Source: Candidatus Saccharimonadota bacterium | Lineage (GTDB): Bacteria; Patescibacteriota; Saccharimonadia; Saccharimonadales; Saccharimonadaceae | DNA: 64,000 nt | Assembly: GCA_028289015.1 (NCBI GenBank) | Contig: JAQGHC010000031.1 | Span: forward strand, 19,605-83,604 | Reading direction: 5' to 3' | Shown here: positions 42,543-53,660 of the stretch, one piece after another | How positions within the stretch are numbered: position 1 is the stretch's first letter | How the letters are laid out: each line of letters opens with the position of its first letter | The notes under the pieces: generated by a model | What the model saw: the letters and a program-made list of their open reading frames with translations, nothing else | Told to the model about the DNA's origin: nothing | Databases searched by the model: none | Position numbers and translations under genes: made by a program

Positions 42543-42778
42543 TGAATATTGATAATATCTTACAAATTGTAACAATCGGATCATCTTTACTGATGATTCT
42601 GGCAATCTTGCTCCAGCAGCGTGGCGCTAGTCTCGGTGCCGGGTTTGGTAGCTCAGGCGAACTATATACGACACGTCGTGGTTTGGATAAAAACCTATTT
42701 GAAGCATCGATTGTTTTAGCAGTCGTCTTTGTCTTATCTATCCTAGTTGGCCTGCTCTTACCAGTTTTTGGTGCGTAG
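42542..42778 (+). CDS. secG: Preprotein translocase subunit SecG
   Basis: Small accessory subunit of SecYEG with two TM segments, residues about 7-23 and 55-75. Between them lies the family signature LLQQRGASLGAGFGSSGELYTTRRGLDKNL. Length 78 is typical. Translationally coupled to the YvlD-like gene and followed after nine bases by a solute-binding protein gene. Confidence 0.92.
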   Translation: MNIDNILQIVTIGSSLLMILAILLQQRGASLGAGFGSSGELYTTRRGLDKNLFEASIVLAVVFVLSILVGLLLPVFGA

Positions 42779-42787
42779 GAGGTATCT

Positions 42788-44632
42788 ATGGCAGATGATA
42801 AACGAGGGTGGCAACAACTGCAAAAGCTAAAATTTGACCGAAAAAAAATCTCTAAGCGGGTCAAAAAAGCCGAAGGTGCGACCATGCGCCATGCTCATAA
42901 ATTTATCGTAGGCAGACTTGATAATATGCGCGACGTTCGCCGTCATATTCTTGGTTGGTTGATGCTTGTCGGTGTTTTGATCGCTATCGTAGCTATTCAG
43001 TTGATGTGGTTTCAGCAAAGTTACAAGATGACGGCCGCAGCGACTGGCGGGACATACGCTGAAGCATCGCTAGGTCCTATCGAGACCTTAAATCCGCTTT
43101 ACGCCGCGTCGAATGCCGAAATAGCGTCAAGTCATCTTTTATTTTCATCGTTATATACGTATGACGAATCCGGCAATTTGCGCGGCGATCTTGCAGAAAG
43201 TATAGAGATGGATGATTCTGGTACGCTATACACGGTTAAGATACGATCCGATGCGCAGTGGCATGACGGGCGTAAGCTTAATGCCAATGACATTGCCTTT
43301 ACTGTTAACCTTATAAAAAATCCGTCAGCACGCACTCCACTTCGTAATAGTTGGCGTGATGTTATGGTGAAGGCAATTGACGATACGACCCTGCAGTTCC
43401 AGCTGCCGGCATCGTATGCTGCCTTTTCACACGCATTAACATTTGCTGTATTGCCTGAGCATGTTTTAGGTAACATAGAACCAAGCACGATTCGTGAGAA
43501 TGTCTTTAGTCGTGCACCTGTAGGTAGCGGTCCATTCAGTTTCAGACTGTTGCAAACGGTTAGTGTGAAGCATCGTGTGGCGCAGATGACTGCATTCGAA
43601 AATTACTATCGTGGCATACCGCGTATTAATCGATTCGAAGTCCATGCTTATAGTGATCGAGAGGAGATTGTCAAGGCCGTGAAAACAGGGCAGGTTAACG
43701 CTGCGGCTGACTTGTCGACTGGTAATTTAACACAGATAGATACAAAGAATTACAAGGTTGTTTCTCGACCGGTCAATGCAGGGGTATATGCGCTGCTGAA
43801 TGTAGACTCCCCGGTGTTAAAAGACAAGGCTGTACGTCAGGCGCTGCAGCTTGCGACCGATTCCGCAGTCATTCGTAAGGGTCTGGAAGTGAAGTTGCCG
43901 CACTCTGACCACCCTAACGCACAATCGGGTATCCGCACATTAAAAAAACCCGCTCTGGATCTTCCATTTGTAAATGGGCAGTTGTCCGGTACGGATATTC
44001 CTGTTCGCCCCAATTTTGATATAGTGCGCGCAGGTGAATTACTTGACTCTACTGGGTGGAGATTAGCCGGTGGTATCCGAAAAAATGACGCTGGTCAAGT
44101 CTTAACGCTAAATGTCGCAACGACGAAAAATGCTGATTACGAAAAGTCGCTTGAGATCCTCGTTGGTCAGTGGCGTCAATTGGGTATCACGATTAATACG
44201 AACGTTGTCGATACAAATGACCCGTCCAGTAATTTTGCTCAATACGTTCTTCGACCCCGGAGTTACGACGTGCTGCTCTATGAACTAGAGATCGGTGCAG
44301 ATCCTGATGTGTATGCTTATTGGTATTCTTCACAAGCGAATGAAAATGGAAAAAACTTTTCAAATTACAAAAGTGCAACCGCTGATGCTGCGCTTGCAAG
44401 TGCAAGGTCGCGTATCGAGACGGATTTACGAAATGTAAAATATAAGGCATTTGCAAAGCAGTGGATCGATGACGTACCTGCGATCGGCCTGTATCAATCC
44501 GTCGCGGAATATGTTGCCAGTAAAAAAGCGCAGGGAGTTGACGAAAATACGAACCTTATCTCTTCAAATGATCGCTATGCCAATGTTCTTTATTGGAGCG
44601 TAAACCAAGAGTCGGTTTACAAAACCCCATAG
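42788..44632 (+). CDS. Membrane-anchored oligopeptide-type substrate-binding protein
   Basis: SBP_bac_5 (OppA/DppA) family receptor. A ~55-residue basic cytosolic tail precedes one TM segment at about 58-78 (LGWLMLVGVLIAIVAIQLMWF). The binding protein follows, with LGPIETLNPLYAASNAEIASSHLLFSSLYTYDESG, VKIRSDAQWHDGRKLNANDIAFTVNLIKNP and the late PRSYDVLLYELEIGADPDVYAYWYSS. The N-terminus is a signal anchor and not a lipoprotein signal. AGGAGG lies seven bases before ATG. No Opp permease or ATPase is adjacent. Peptide scavenging would suit an amino-acid auxotroph, but the permease must be elsewhere. Confidence 0.9.
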   Translation: MADDKRGWQQLQKLKFDRKKISKRVKKAEGATMRHAHKFIVGRLDNMRDVRRHILGWLMLVGVLIAIVAIQLMWFQQSYKMTAAATGGTYAEASLGPIETLNPLYAASNAEIASSHLLFSSLYTYDESGNLRGDLAESIEMDDSGTLYTVKIRSDAQWHDGRKLNANDIAFTVNLIKNPSARTPLRNSWRDVMVKAIDDTTLQFQLPASYAAFSHALTFAVLPEHVLGNIEPSTIRENVFSRAPVGSGPFSFRLLQTVSVKHRVAQMTAFENYYRGIPRINRFEVHAYSDREEIVKAVKTGQVNAAADLSTGNLTQIDTKNYKVVSRPVNAGVYALLNVDSPVLKDKAVRQALQLATDSAVIRKGLEVKLPHSDHPNAQSGIRTLKKPALDLPFVNGQLSGTDIPVRPNFDIVRAGELLDSTGWRLAGGIRKNDAGQVLTLNVATTKNADYEKSLEILVGQWRQLGITINTNVVDTNDPSSNFAQYVLRPRSYDVLLYELEIGADPDVYAYWYSSQANENGKNFSNYKSATADAALASARSRIETDLRNVKYKAFAKQWIDDVPAIGLYQSVAEYVASKKAQGVDENTNLISSNDRYANVLYWSVNQESVYKTP

Positions 44633-44638
44633 ATTGGC

Positions 44639-44644
44639 TATAAT
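44639..44644 (+). promoter_or_regulatory. -10 box upstream of tRNA-Leu(GAG)
   Basis: TATAAT about 39 bases before the mature 5' end of the tRNA. Confidence 0.5.
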
Positions 44645-44683
44645 CATCAAGGTTAAACCCTCATGTATTTTCAAATATAGTGC

Positions 44684-44770
44684 GCGCGGATGGCGGAATT
44701 GGTAGACGCGTCAGCTTGAGGGGCTGGTGTCCTTCGGGACGTGGAGGTTCAAGTCCTCTTTCGCGCACCA
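44684..44770 (+). tRNA. tRNA-Leu (GAG)
   Basis: Acceptor GCGCGGA / TTCGCGC, anticodon loop TTGAGGG, long variable arm GTGTCCTTCGGGACGT, T-loop GTTCAAGTC and encoded CCA. Confidence 0.97.
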
Positions 44771-44778
44771 AATAAAAC

Positions 44779-44803
44779 AGAGATTTTCGGATCTCTTTTT
44801 TAT
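44779..44803 (+). terminator. Terminator after tRNA-Leu(GAG)
   Basis: AGAGAT / ATCTCT stem followed by TTTTTTATTT. Confidence 0.8.
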
Positions 44804-44838
44804 TTGTTCGAAGCCCTACGAAAACACTTCTCATCTGC

Positions 44839-44844
44839 TATAAT
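44839..44844 (+). promoter_or_regulatory. Extended -10 promoter of tRNA-Cys
   Basis: TGC TATAAT with predicted start a few bases before the tRNA at 44857. Confidence 0.65.
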
Positions 44845-44856
44845 ATCTAAACAGAT

Positions 44857-44930
44857 GGCGCGTTGACGGAACGGTTACGTGGAGGTCTGCAAAACCTTTT
44901 AAATGGGTTCGACTCCCATACGTGCCTCCA
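44857..44930 (+). tRNA. tRNA-Cys (GCA)
   Basis: Acceptor GGCGCGT / ACGTGCC, anticodon loop CTGCAAA, discriminator U and encoded CCA; U73 is the cysteine identity base. Confidence 0.96.
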
Positions 44931-44949
44931 TATGTTATATTAAATATAC

Positions 44950-44985
44950 GCGTGGATGGCGGACTATTGTGAAGTAGATACGCAT
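44950..44985 (+). pseudogene. Relic 5' half of a tRNA-Leu
   Basis: GCGTGGATGGCGGA matches the acceptor strand and D-arm of the two flanking tRNA-Leu genes, and GTAGATACGC resembles the D-loop end. No anticodon arm or 3' half follows. Confidence 0.55.
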
Positions 44986-45003
44986 CGTGCGTCGGTAAAA
45001 TAT

Positions 45004-45091
45004 GCGCGGATGGTGGAATTTGGTAGACACGAGAGACTTAAAATCTCTTGACCAATAGGTCGTGCGGGTTCAAGTCCCGCTCTGCGCACCA
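45004..45091 (+). tRNA. tRNA-Leu (UAA)
   Basis: Acceptor GCGCGGA / TCTGCGC, anticodon loop CTTAAAA, long variable arm, T-loop GTTCAAGTC, encoded CCA. Probably cotranscribed with tRNA-Cys, as no terminator separates them. Confidence 0.97.
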
Positions 45092-45100
45092 GAATTGATC

Positions 45101-45129
45101 AAACTCGGTCCAATTGGATCGAGTTTTTT
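45101..45129 (+). terminator. Terminator after the tRNA cluster
   Basis: AAACTCGGTCC / GGATCGAGTTT with AATT loop, then TTT. Confidence 0.88.
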
Positions 45130-45141
45130 CTTTAGAAATGG

Positions 45142-45147
45142 TATAAT
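45142..45147 (+). promoter_or_regulatory. Extended -10 promoter of lemA-htpX
   Basis: TGG TATAAT; leader of about 35 bases with an AAGGGG Shine-Dalgarno. Confidence 0.6.
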
Positions 45148-45190
45148 AGAAGCACTAATTAAATAGAAATTCATAAGGGGAAAACAAGAG

Positions 45191-45748
45191 ATGATAGCAG
45201 TTTGGATCGTATTGGGAATTATTGTAGTACTAGGCATATTCCTATGGGCAACGTATAACGGCTTGGTCACGCTAAAAATTCGTGTTGACGAAGCCTGGAG
45301 TGATATTACTGTCCAGCTAAAGCGACGTTTGGACTTGATCCCAAATCTGATCAATAGCGTTAAGGGCTACGCCGCACACGAGTCTGGTGTTTTCCAGGCA
45401 GTAACTGAAGCTCGCGCTAACGCGCTTAATGCCCAAGGAGTCAAAGAGACTGCCGCTGCCGAAAATCAGTTTGAAGGCGCACTTAAAAGCTTGTTTGCCG
45501 TTGCCGAAGCGTACCCTGACCTGAAGGCTAACCAAAACTTCCTTCAGTTGCAACAAGAGCTTGTGGATACTGAAGATAAGATTCAGGCATCTCGCCGCTT
45601 CTATAACGGTGGCGTGCGTGACTTAAACACAAAGATTCAAGTATTTCCAAACAATATGTTTGCAGGTATGCTGGGCTTTACGCAGCGTGAGTTTTTTGAA
45701 GTTGAAGATATGGCATCTATTGAAAAGCCAGTCGAAGTTAAATTTTAA
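45191..45748 (+). CDS. lemA: LemA family protein
   Basis: Membrane-anchored helical protein of unknown biochemical role, frequently paired with HtpX. N-terminal TM at residues 2-22 (IAVWIVLGIIVVLGIFLWATY). The family signature NGLVTLKIRVDEAWSDITVQLKRRLDLIPNLINSVKGYAAHE follows, then FNGGVRDLN-type motif YNGGVRDLNTKIQVFPNNMFA. Length 185 is normal. htpX follows after 18 bases, the conserved pairing. Confidence 0.95.
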   Translation: MIAVWIVLGIIVVLGIFLWATYNGLVTLKIRVDEAWSDITVQLKRRLDLIPNLINSVKGYAAHESGVFQAVTEARANALNAQGVKETAAAENQFEGALKSLFAVAEAYPDLKANQNFLQLQQELVDTEDKIQASRRFYNGGVRDLNTKIQVFPNNMFAGMLGFTQREFFEVEDMASIEKPVEVKF

Positions 45749-45766
45749 TTAGGTTGATCTAAGTCT

Positions 45767-46639
45767 ATGTATAATGCAGTCGCCGCCAATAAACGTAACA
45801 CAGTCCTTATTATGGCTGTGTTCATTGGCTTGATTAGTGCGATTGGCTGGGCTATAAGCTATACGAATGGCAACCCATCGATTGCGTATTGGGTAATTGG
45901 CGGGGCCGCGGCTTACGCACTGATACAGTATTTTATTGCAGCAAAATTAGCCGTTGCGATGACTGGTGCACAAGAGATAGAGAAAAAGGATAACCCTCGA
46001 CTATATCGTATTGTTGAGAACCTTTCTATTACTAACGGCATGCAAACGCCTAAGGTGTATATTATTGATGATCCAGCTCCAAACGCCTTTGCAACTGGTC
46101 GTGATCCTAAGCATGCGATCGTCGCTGCTACTACGGGTATTTTAGAGGTAATGGATGATCGTGAGCTTGAAGCGGTCATGGCGCACGAAATGAGTCATGT
46201 TCGTAATTACGATATTCGCGTGAGTATGATTGCCTTTGGTCTGGTTAGTGCAATTGGCATTTTGTCCGATATCGCCATTCGCATGTTCTTTTTTAGTGAT
46301 CGACGCGAGAACGTGAATCCGATTGTTCTAGTGATTGGCGTTATTTTGATCATTCTTGCTCCAATTATTGCCGCCATGGTGCAGATGGCGATTAGTCGAC
46401 AGCGCGAATATCTCGCTGACGCGTCTGGTGTATTAGCGACGCGTGACTCTGAGGGGCTTGCGATGGCCTTGGAGAAACTTGGTCAGTATGGACGACCTAT
46501 GCAAAAGCAAAATACCGCATCAGCGCACCTCTTCTTTAATAATCCGCTAAAGCCAAGCTTCTTTAGTAAAATGTTTAGTACGCATCCTCCACTAGAAGAT
46601 CGTATTGCCCGGTTGCGCAATAATGCGGATAAATTTTAA
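45767..46639 (+). CDS. htpX: HtpX-like membrane zinc metalloprotease
   Basis: M48 family protease for quality control of membrane proteins. Two N-terminal TM segments (residues 13-30 and 38-58), the zinc motif AHEMSHV (HExxH) at about residue 142-148, two further TM segments, and the third ligand region SRQREYLADASG. Length 290 is typical. Follows lemA, as in many bacteria, so the pair likely acts together under envelope stress. Confidence 0.95.
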   Translation: MYNAVAANKRNTVLIMAVFIGLISAIGWAISYTNGNPSIAYWVIGGAAAYALIQYFIAAKLAVAMTGAQEIEKKDNPRLYRIVENLSITNGMQTPKVYIIDDPAPNAFATGRDPKHAIVAATTGILEVMDDRELEAVMAHEMSHVRNYDIRVSMIAFGLVSAIGILSDIAIRMFFFSDRRENVNPIVLVIGVILIILAPIIAAMVQMAISRQREYLADASGVLATRDSEGLAMALEKLGQYGRPMQKQNTASAHLFFNNPLKPSFFSKMFSTHPPLEDRIARLRNNADKF

Positions 46640-46651
46640 TCAGAGATCATC

Positions 46652-49784
<3,133 letters not shown>

Positions 49785-49853
49785 GTGTCGAAAAAGATTG
49801 CACGCCAATTCTCGGCAATCTTAATTTTATCATCGTCGTCAAAGTAAGGGTAT

Positions 49854-49903
49854 TAACAGGACTAACCCTGTTATGTTAAAGCCCAACATAACAGTGGTAT
49901 AAT
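49854..49903 (+). promoter_or_regulatory. Promoter with interlocked inverted repeats (DUF1653 gene)
   Basis: TAACAGG (49854) pairs with CCTGTTA (49867); CTGTTATGTT (49868) also pairs with AACATAACAG (49885-49894). An extended TGG TATAAT (49898-49903) follows, seven bases before ATG 49910. The repeats cover the -35 position, as an operator would. Confidence 0.6.
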
Positions 49904-49909
49904 TTTTCT

Positions 49910-50143
49910 ATGAGTGGAACGTCTTTAATTACGCCAGGAGTATATCGTCACTATAAGGGCGGTGAATATAAGGTTATTGGAATTGGTAGAAATACCGAGA
50001 CGGAAGAAGATGTTGTGATATACCAGCCGTTATACAAAAGTGACGTTGCTTACTGGGTACGTCCATATGAAATGTTTTTCGATACAGTCGAAGCTGACGG
50101 CGTGAAGGTGTCTAGATTTAAGAAGGTGCGTGACGATAGGTGA
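49910..50143 (+). CDS. DUF1653-like small protein, 77 aa
   Basis: Small protein of the DUF1653 type: PGVYRHYKGGEYKVIGIGRNTETEEDVVIYQPLY and DVAYWVRPYEMFFDTVE are the family pattern. Function unknown; compact beta fold. Leaderless by promoter position. The upstream inverted repeats suggest specific transcriptional control, unusual for a small housekeeping gene here. Confidence 0.85.
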   Translation: MSGTSLITPGVYRHYKGGEYKVIGIGRNTETEEDVVIYQPLYKSDVAYWVRPYEMFFDTVEADGVKVSRFKKVRDDR

Positions 50144-50308
50144 TAGTCTTCCTCTTGCTATAGTGGGTACTCTGAGAAAGTAAGAGTATAGAAATACTCG
50201 TAGGGATGTACGATCGTGGCGCTGATGCTGATGAGTGTGGTATTGGCGGGTCTACGCCAAATAATAGCGCGTAGAATAACTGATGATGTAACTTAAATAA
50301 AAGTGGCA

Positions 50309-50314
50309 TATAAT
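50309..50314 (+). promoter_or_regulatory. -10 promoter of the PGPGW protein gene
   Basis: TATAAT nine bases before ATG 50323; leaderless. Confidence 0.6.
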
Positions 50315-50322
50315 AGCTGTAT

Positions 50323-50682
50323 ATGAATAAAGCGATGAGACAAGCGAAAAAAGCGAGCATCGGCATTGCCGGTAGTGTCGTTGTGCTGATCGGTATTGTC
50401 GCTATTCCGTATCCAGGGCCCGGGTGGCTGATCGTATTTGCCGGCTTGGCAATTCTTGCGACTGAGTTTGAATGGGCGCAGCGTCTACTGGATAAAGCTC
50501 GTGGAAAATATGACGCATGGACTGATTGGATTAAGGGTCAGTCGCTATACATCAAGGCCGTCTTCGTCATACTAACGAGCATTGTTGTTGTGACGACTAT
50601 CTGGCTGATGAATGGTTATGGGATTATAAATGACCTTCTAAGCCTCGGCTGGGATTGGCTTAGATCGCCGCTCCTCCGCTAA
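50323..50682 (+). CDS. PGPGW-motif transmembrane protein, 119 aa
   Basis: Small membrane protein of the putative TM protein (PGPGW) family. TM segments at about 15-33 and 38-53, joined by YPGPGWLIVFAGLAILATEFEWAQRLLDKARGKYDAW, the family core, and a third TM at about 80-98. Function unknown. Monocistronic: its own -10 box and a strong bidirectional terminator downstream. Confidence 0.82.
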   Translation: MNKAMRQAKKASIGIAGSVVVLIGIVAIPYPGPGWLIVFAGLAILATEFEWAQRLLDKARGKYDAWTDWIKGQSLYIKAVFVILTSIVVVTTIWLMNGYGIINDLLSLGWDWLRSPLLR

Positions 50683-50730
50683 GACTTGACTAAGTTTACG
50701 GTTCGTAAAAAATAAATCTGGCTGCACATA

Positions 50731-50764
50731 AAAAATACCTCGCTGGTTAAAGCGAGGTATTTTT
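50731..50764. terminator. Bidirectional terminator between the PGPGW and RRM genes
   Basis: AAAAATACCTCGCT / AGCGAGGTATTTTT, 14 bp with a six-base loop; serves both convergent genes. Confidence 0.93.
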
Positions 50765-50782
50765 GTAAGTGTGGGTAATAAA

Positions 50783-51133
50783 TTACCAGCTACGCTGACG
50801 GAATGAACCGCCGCCGTTGCCACCACGGTCACCACCGCGGTCGCCGCCACCACCACCGTTGAAGTCGCGTTTAGGGCGATCTTCTTTAGGTCGTGCAAGA
50901 CCAACGCTGATAGTACGACCGTCAAGGTCCTTACCGTCAAGTTGATCAACAGCTTTTTGGTTGTCTTCGTCGTTTACGTATTCAACAAAGCCGAAGCCTT
51001 TTGAACGGCCGCTATCACGGTCAGTGATGACGCGTGCGCTTGAAACTTCGCCGATTTGTTCGAAATGTGCTTTTAATGTGTCGTCAGTAGTTGCGTATGC
51101 AAGGCTACCGATGAATAGATTTTGTTGTGCCAT
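50783..51133 (-). CDS. RNA-binding protein with one RRM and Gly-rich tail
   Basis: Bacterial Rbp-type protein. RRM of residues 4-80 has RNP2 NLFIGSLAY and RNP1 KGFGFVEYV. The tail is a glycine/arginine repeat (GGGGGDRGGDRGGNGGG) typical of cyanobacterial and other bacterial Rbps, which are often cold-induced and act on mRNA. Length 116. The minus-strand leader upstream (to about 51300) is long and contains TTACCT/AGGTAA hairpin-forming sequence near 51220, compatible with temperature or autoregulation. Confidence 0.92.
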   Translation of the reverse strand: MAQQNLFIGSLAYATTDDTLKAHFEQIGEVSSARVITDRDSGRSKGFGFVEYVNDEDNQKAVDQLDGKDLDGRTISVGLARPKEDRPKRDFNGGGGGDRGGDRGGNGGGSFRQRSW

Positions 51134-51356
51134 AATGTAGGTACTCTTTTCTTCTTAACTGATTCTGATTATCGTCCGATCGACCGCTTCTGCGATGTGT
51201 GCCAAGAAGAGAGGTTACCTTAAGAGGTAAGCGCCCGCCTTTTGCCTTAATACGCGTGTGCTTCTGAACGTACCTATTTAATCATGTTTTTTATATTAAT
51301 ACTACCATTAGCGCAAAAAGCTTGCATCTATTTGAAAATTAAAGCATAATAAAGCA
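51134..51356 (-). promoter_or_regulatory. Upstream region/long leader of the RRM gene
   Basis: No gene seen. AT-rich toward 51300; TTACCTTAAGAGGTAA (6-bp stem) near 51216-51231 and direct repeats of GAGGTNA would lie in the 5' UTR if transcription starts near 51290. No firm promoter. Confidence 0.3.
51322..51350 (+). promoter_or_regulatory. Possible promoter of the 51.36-51.48 kb ncRNA
   Basis: TTGCAT, 17-base spacer, CATAAT; predicted start close to the first base of the closing stem at 51357. Confidence 0.42.
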
Positions 51357-51480
51357 TAAGCTGGTACGCCAATGGGGTGCCATTGAGCGTTAAAACAAAA
51401 ATGTCAAAACAAACACTAGCGCCCTGGGTGGGCGCGTAACAGCTTAGAAGGCTCGTCTCTGTCAAAAGAGGCGAGTTTTT
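51357..51480 (+). ncRNA. Candidate three-way-junction small RNA
   Basis: Closing stem TAAGCTG (51357) / CAGCTTA (51440). Inside it, ACGC-CAATGG ggtg CCATTG-a-GCGT (51366-51390) and GCGCCC tgggt GGGCGC (51419-51435), joined by a 28-base A-rich strand. A terminator follows at 51452. No ORF on this strand. No known RNA family recognised. Confidence 0.5.
51452..51480 (+). terminator. Terminator of the ncRNA candidate
   Basis: CTCGTCTCT / AGAGGCGAG with one T-G pair, then TTTTT. Confidence 0.88.
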
Positions 51481-51482
51481 GC

Positions 51483-51488
51483 TAAAAT
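51483..51488 (+). promoter_or_regulatory. Extended -10 promoter of tRNA-Ala
   Basis: TGC TAAAAT eleven bases before the tRNA 5' end, overlapping the end of the preceding terminator T-tract. Confidence 0.55.
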
Positions 51489-51498
51489 AATCAAGCAC

Positions 51499-51575
51499 GG
51501 GGCATTGGCGCAGTTGGCTAGCGCGCTTCCATGGCATGGAAGAGGTCATCGGTTCGAATCCGATATGCTCCACCA
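51499..51575 (+). tRNA. tRNA-Ala (GGC)
   Basis: Acceptor GGGGCAT / ATGCTCC with the G3-U70 alanine identity pair, anticodon loop ATGGCAT, T-loop GTTCGAATC and encoded CCA. Confidence 0.97.
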
Positions 51576-51659
51576 CGTAGATTTTATATAGTAACTACAA
51601 AATATATATGCCAAAATTAGAATCTTATGTCGAGCAGTTGAAAAATACTCGGAATTTGC

Positions 51660-51703
51660 TATACTAACTGTAGAGGAGCCCATCAATAAGTGGGCGTATT
51701 TTT
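51660..51703 (+). promoter_or_regulatory. typA promoter and leader with hairpin after the SD
   Basis: TGC TATACT (51660-51665). In the ~30-base leader GAGGAG is followed by a GCCCA/TGGGC hairpin (51678-51695), which would bring the distant SD nearer the ATG when folded. Confidence 0.45.
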
Positions 51704-53524
51704 ATGAAAGACCCAAAATTCATTCGCAACATTGCGATTATCGCGCACGTTGACCATGGCAAGACAACTATGGTTGATGGGCTATTAAAACAAAGTAATA
51801 CTTTCCGTGACAATCAGGCTGAAATGAGTCAGGACTTGATCATGGATAGCGGTGATCAAGAGCACGAACGTGGTATCACTATCACGGCAAAGCAGACGTC
51901 TATCTATCACGGCGATTACAAGATCAACATTATTGATACGCCGGGTCACGCTGACTTTAGTGGTGAAGTTGAGCGAACACTTAATATGGCTGACGGCGTT
52001 TTGTTGGTTGTTGACGCCCAAGAAGGCCCAATGCCACAGACGAAATTCGTTTTATCAAAAGCACTTGAGCTTGGTTTAAAGCCAGTTGTTATCGTCAACA
52101 AAATCGATAAGCCATCACGCCGTATCGACGAAGTAATTGACGAAGTTTCTGATCTCTTTTTGGAATTAGCTGTTGATGACAGTCAATTGCATTATCCTGT
52201 CTATTATGCGATTGGTCGCGAAGGTAAGGCGTGGAATGAGTTGCCTGATAATCTTTCAGAGCACGCGGACTTAACACCTATCTTTGACGCAATTATCAAT
52301 GATATACCTGCGCCAACTGTCGAAGCTGACAAGCCATTCCAACTGCTTGTGACGTCACTTCAGTATGATAACTTCCTTGGTAAGTACGCCATTGGTCGTA
52401 TTACGCGCGGTAGTATTAAAAAAGCTCAGCAAGTTGTTCTTATTAAACGTGACGGTGTGGTTATTAACGGTAAAATCGATAAAGTCTTTGGCTACCGCGG
52501 CTTAAACCGTGAAGAAATTGACGAAGCATTTGCTGGTGATATCGTAGCATTAACTGGTATCTCAGAAGCACATATTGGTGAGACGCTTTGTGATAAAGAA
52601 TTTCCAGAGGCATTACCTGTAATTGACGTCGAAGCACCGACGCTAAGTATGTACCTAGGTCCAAATACTAGTCCAATGAAGGGTAAAGAAGCCGAATTTA
52701 ACACCAGTCGCCAAATCGGTGACCGTCTTAAAAAAGAGCTTGAAACTAACGTTTCACTGCGCGTGACTGACGAAGGTATCGGCTTTGTCGTTAGTGGTCG
52801 TGGGGAGCTTCACCTTTCTGTCTTGATTGAAACTCTTCGCCGCGAAGGTTTTGAGTTTGAAGTTGGTCGTCCACAAGTTGTCACGATTGAAGAAGACGGT
52901 GTCGTTAAAGAGCCTGTCGAAGAGCTGCTTGTTGAAGTTGGACCAGAATTCCTTGGTGCGGTCAGCCAAGAGCTTGGTACGCGCCGCGCAGCGTTGACGA
53001 AGCAAGAGTCAACTAGCAGCGGCACGACTCGTACGACTTACATCTTGCCAACTCGTGCGATGATTGGTCTTCGTAACCTCCTTCTTACTGCGACAAAGGG
53101 TACAATCATCATGAACAGCTTGCCGCATGGCTATCAGCCACTTGGCGCTAAATTGCAGCAAAACCGCAACGGTGCATTGATTGCTACCGAAGCTGGTTCG
53201 ACAACGGCTTATGCGCTCGACACTGCATCAGCCCGTGGTGAATTGTTTGTTGGTCCTGGTACAGTTGTGTATCAAGGCATGATTGTTGGGGTTTATAACC
53301 GCCAAGGCGATCTAGATGTTAATGTTTGCCGCGGTAAACAACTAACGAACATGCGGACCTCATCAAGCGACGGTACTGTCCAGTTAACGCCATTTACTGA
53401 TCTTAGCCTTGAGCAATCTATCGACTTTATCGAAGATGACGAGCTACTTGAAGTAACACCGAAGTCATTGCGTCTTCGTAAGCGTTTCCTAGATCCAAAC
53501 CTTCGTAAGCGCAATAAGAAGTAG
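51704..53524 (+). CDS. typA: GTP-binding protein TypA/BipA
   Basis: Ribosome-binding translational GTPase for 50S assembly at low temperature and stress. G1 [16 protein letters not shown]2 [13 protein letters not shown]3 DTPGHADF, G4 NKIDKP. EF-G-like domains II, III and V follow, then the TypA-specific C-terminal domain ([35 protein letters not shown]). Length 606 is normal. Followed by a strong terminator. Confidence 0.97.
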   Translation: MKDPKFIRNIAIIAHVDHGKTTMVDGLLKQSNTFRDNQAEMSQDLIMDSGDQEHERGITITAKQTSIYHGDYKINIIDTPGHADFSGEVERTLNMADGVLLVVDAQEGPMPQTKFVLSKALELGLKPVVIVNKIDKPSRRIDEVIDEVSDLFLELAVDDSQLHYPVYYAIGREGKAWNELPDNLSEHADLTPIFDAIINDIPAPTVEADKPFQLLVTSLQYDNFLGKYAIGRITRGSIKKAQQVVLIKRDGVVINGKIDKVFGYRGLNREEIDEAFAGDIVALTGISEAHIGETLCDKEFPEALPVIDVEAPTLSMYLGPNTSPMKGKEAEFNTSRQIGDRLKKELETNVSLRVTDEGIGFVVSGRGELHLSVLIETLRREGFEFEVGRPQVVTIEEDGVVKEPVEELLVEVGPEFLGAVSQELGTRRAALTKQESTSSGTTRTTYILPTRAMIGLRNLLLTATKGTIIMNSLPHGYQPLGAKLQQNRNGALIATEAGSTTAYALDTASARGELFVGPGTVVYQGMIVGVYNRQGDLDVNVCRGKQLTNMRTSSSDGTVQLTPFTDLSLEQSIDFIEDDELLEVTPKSLRLRKRFLDPNLRKRNKK

Positions 53525-53543
53525 TACTCTTACTAACCCTCAG

Positions 53544-53585
53544 AAGTGTCCATCATTCCTACTGTTTGATGGACACTTTACTTTG
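53544..53585 (+). terminator. Terminator after typA
   Basis: AAGTGTCCATCA / TGATGGACACTT, 12 bp, followed by TACTTTG. Confidence 0.75.
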
Positions 53586-53607
53586 AAGAAATTATATAAA
53601 TCTGACG

Positions 53608-53660
53608 TTGTCACTAAGTAACGTTAGCACTATACTAGGTAGAGTAATCACTCTTATACT
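53608..53660 (+). promoter_or_regulatory. Trehalase gene promoter with small hairpin
   Basis: TTGTCA, 17-base spacer, TATACT (53631-53636). The ~18-base leader has AGAGT aatc ACTCT; a second TATACT touches ATG 53661. No Shine-Dalgarno. Confidence 0.6.

Noticed and set aside
51328-51576. 82-aa minus-strand ORF beginning MVEHIGFEPMTSSMP
   Set aside because: A known annotation artefact: the antisense of tRNA-Ala translated, here also spanning the ncRNA candidate.
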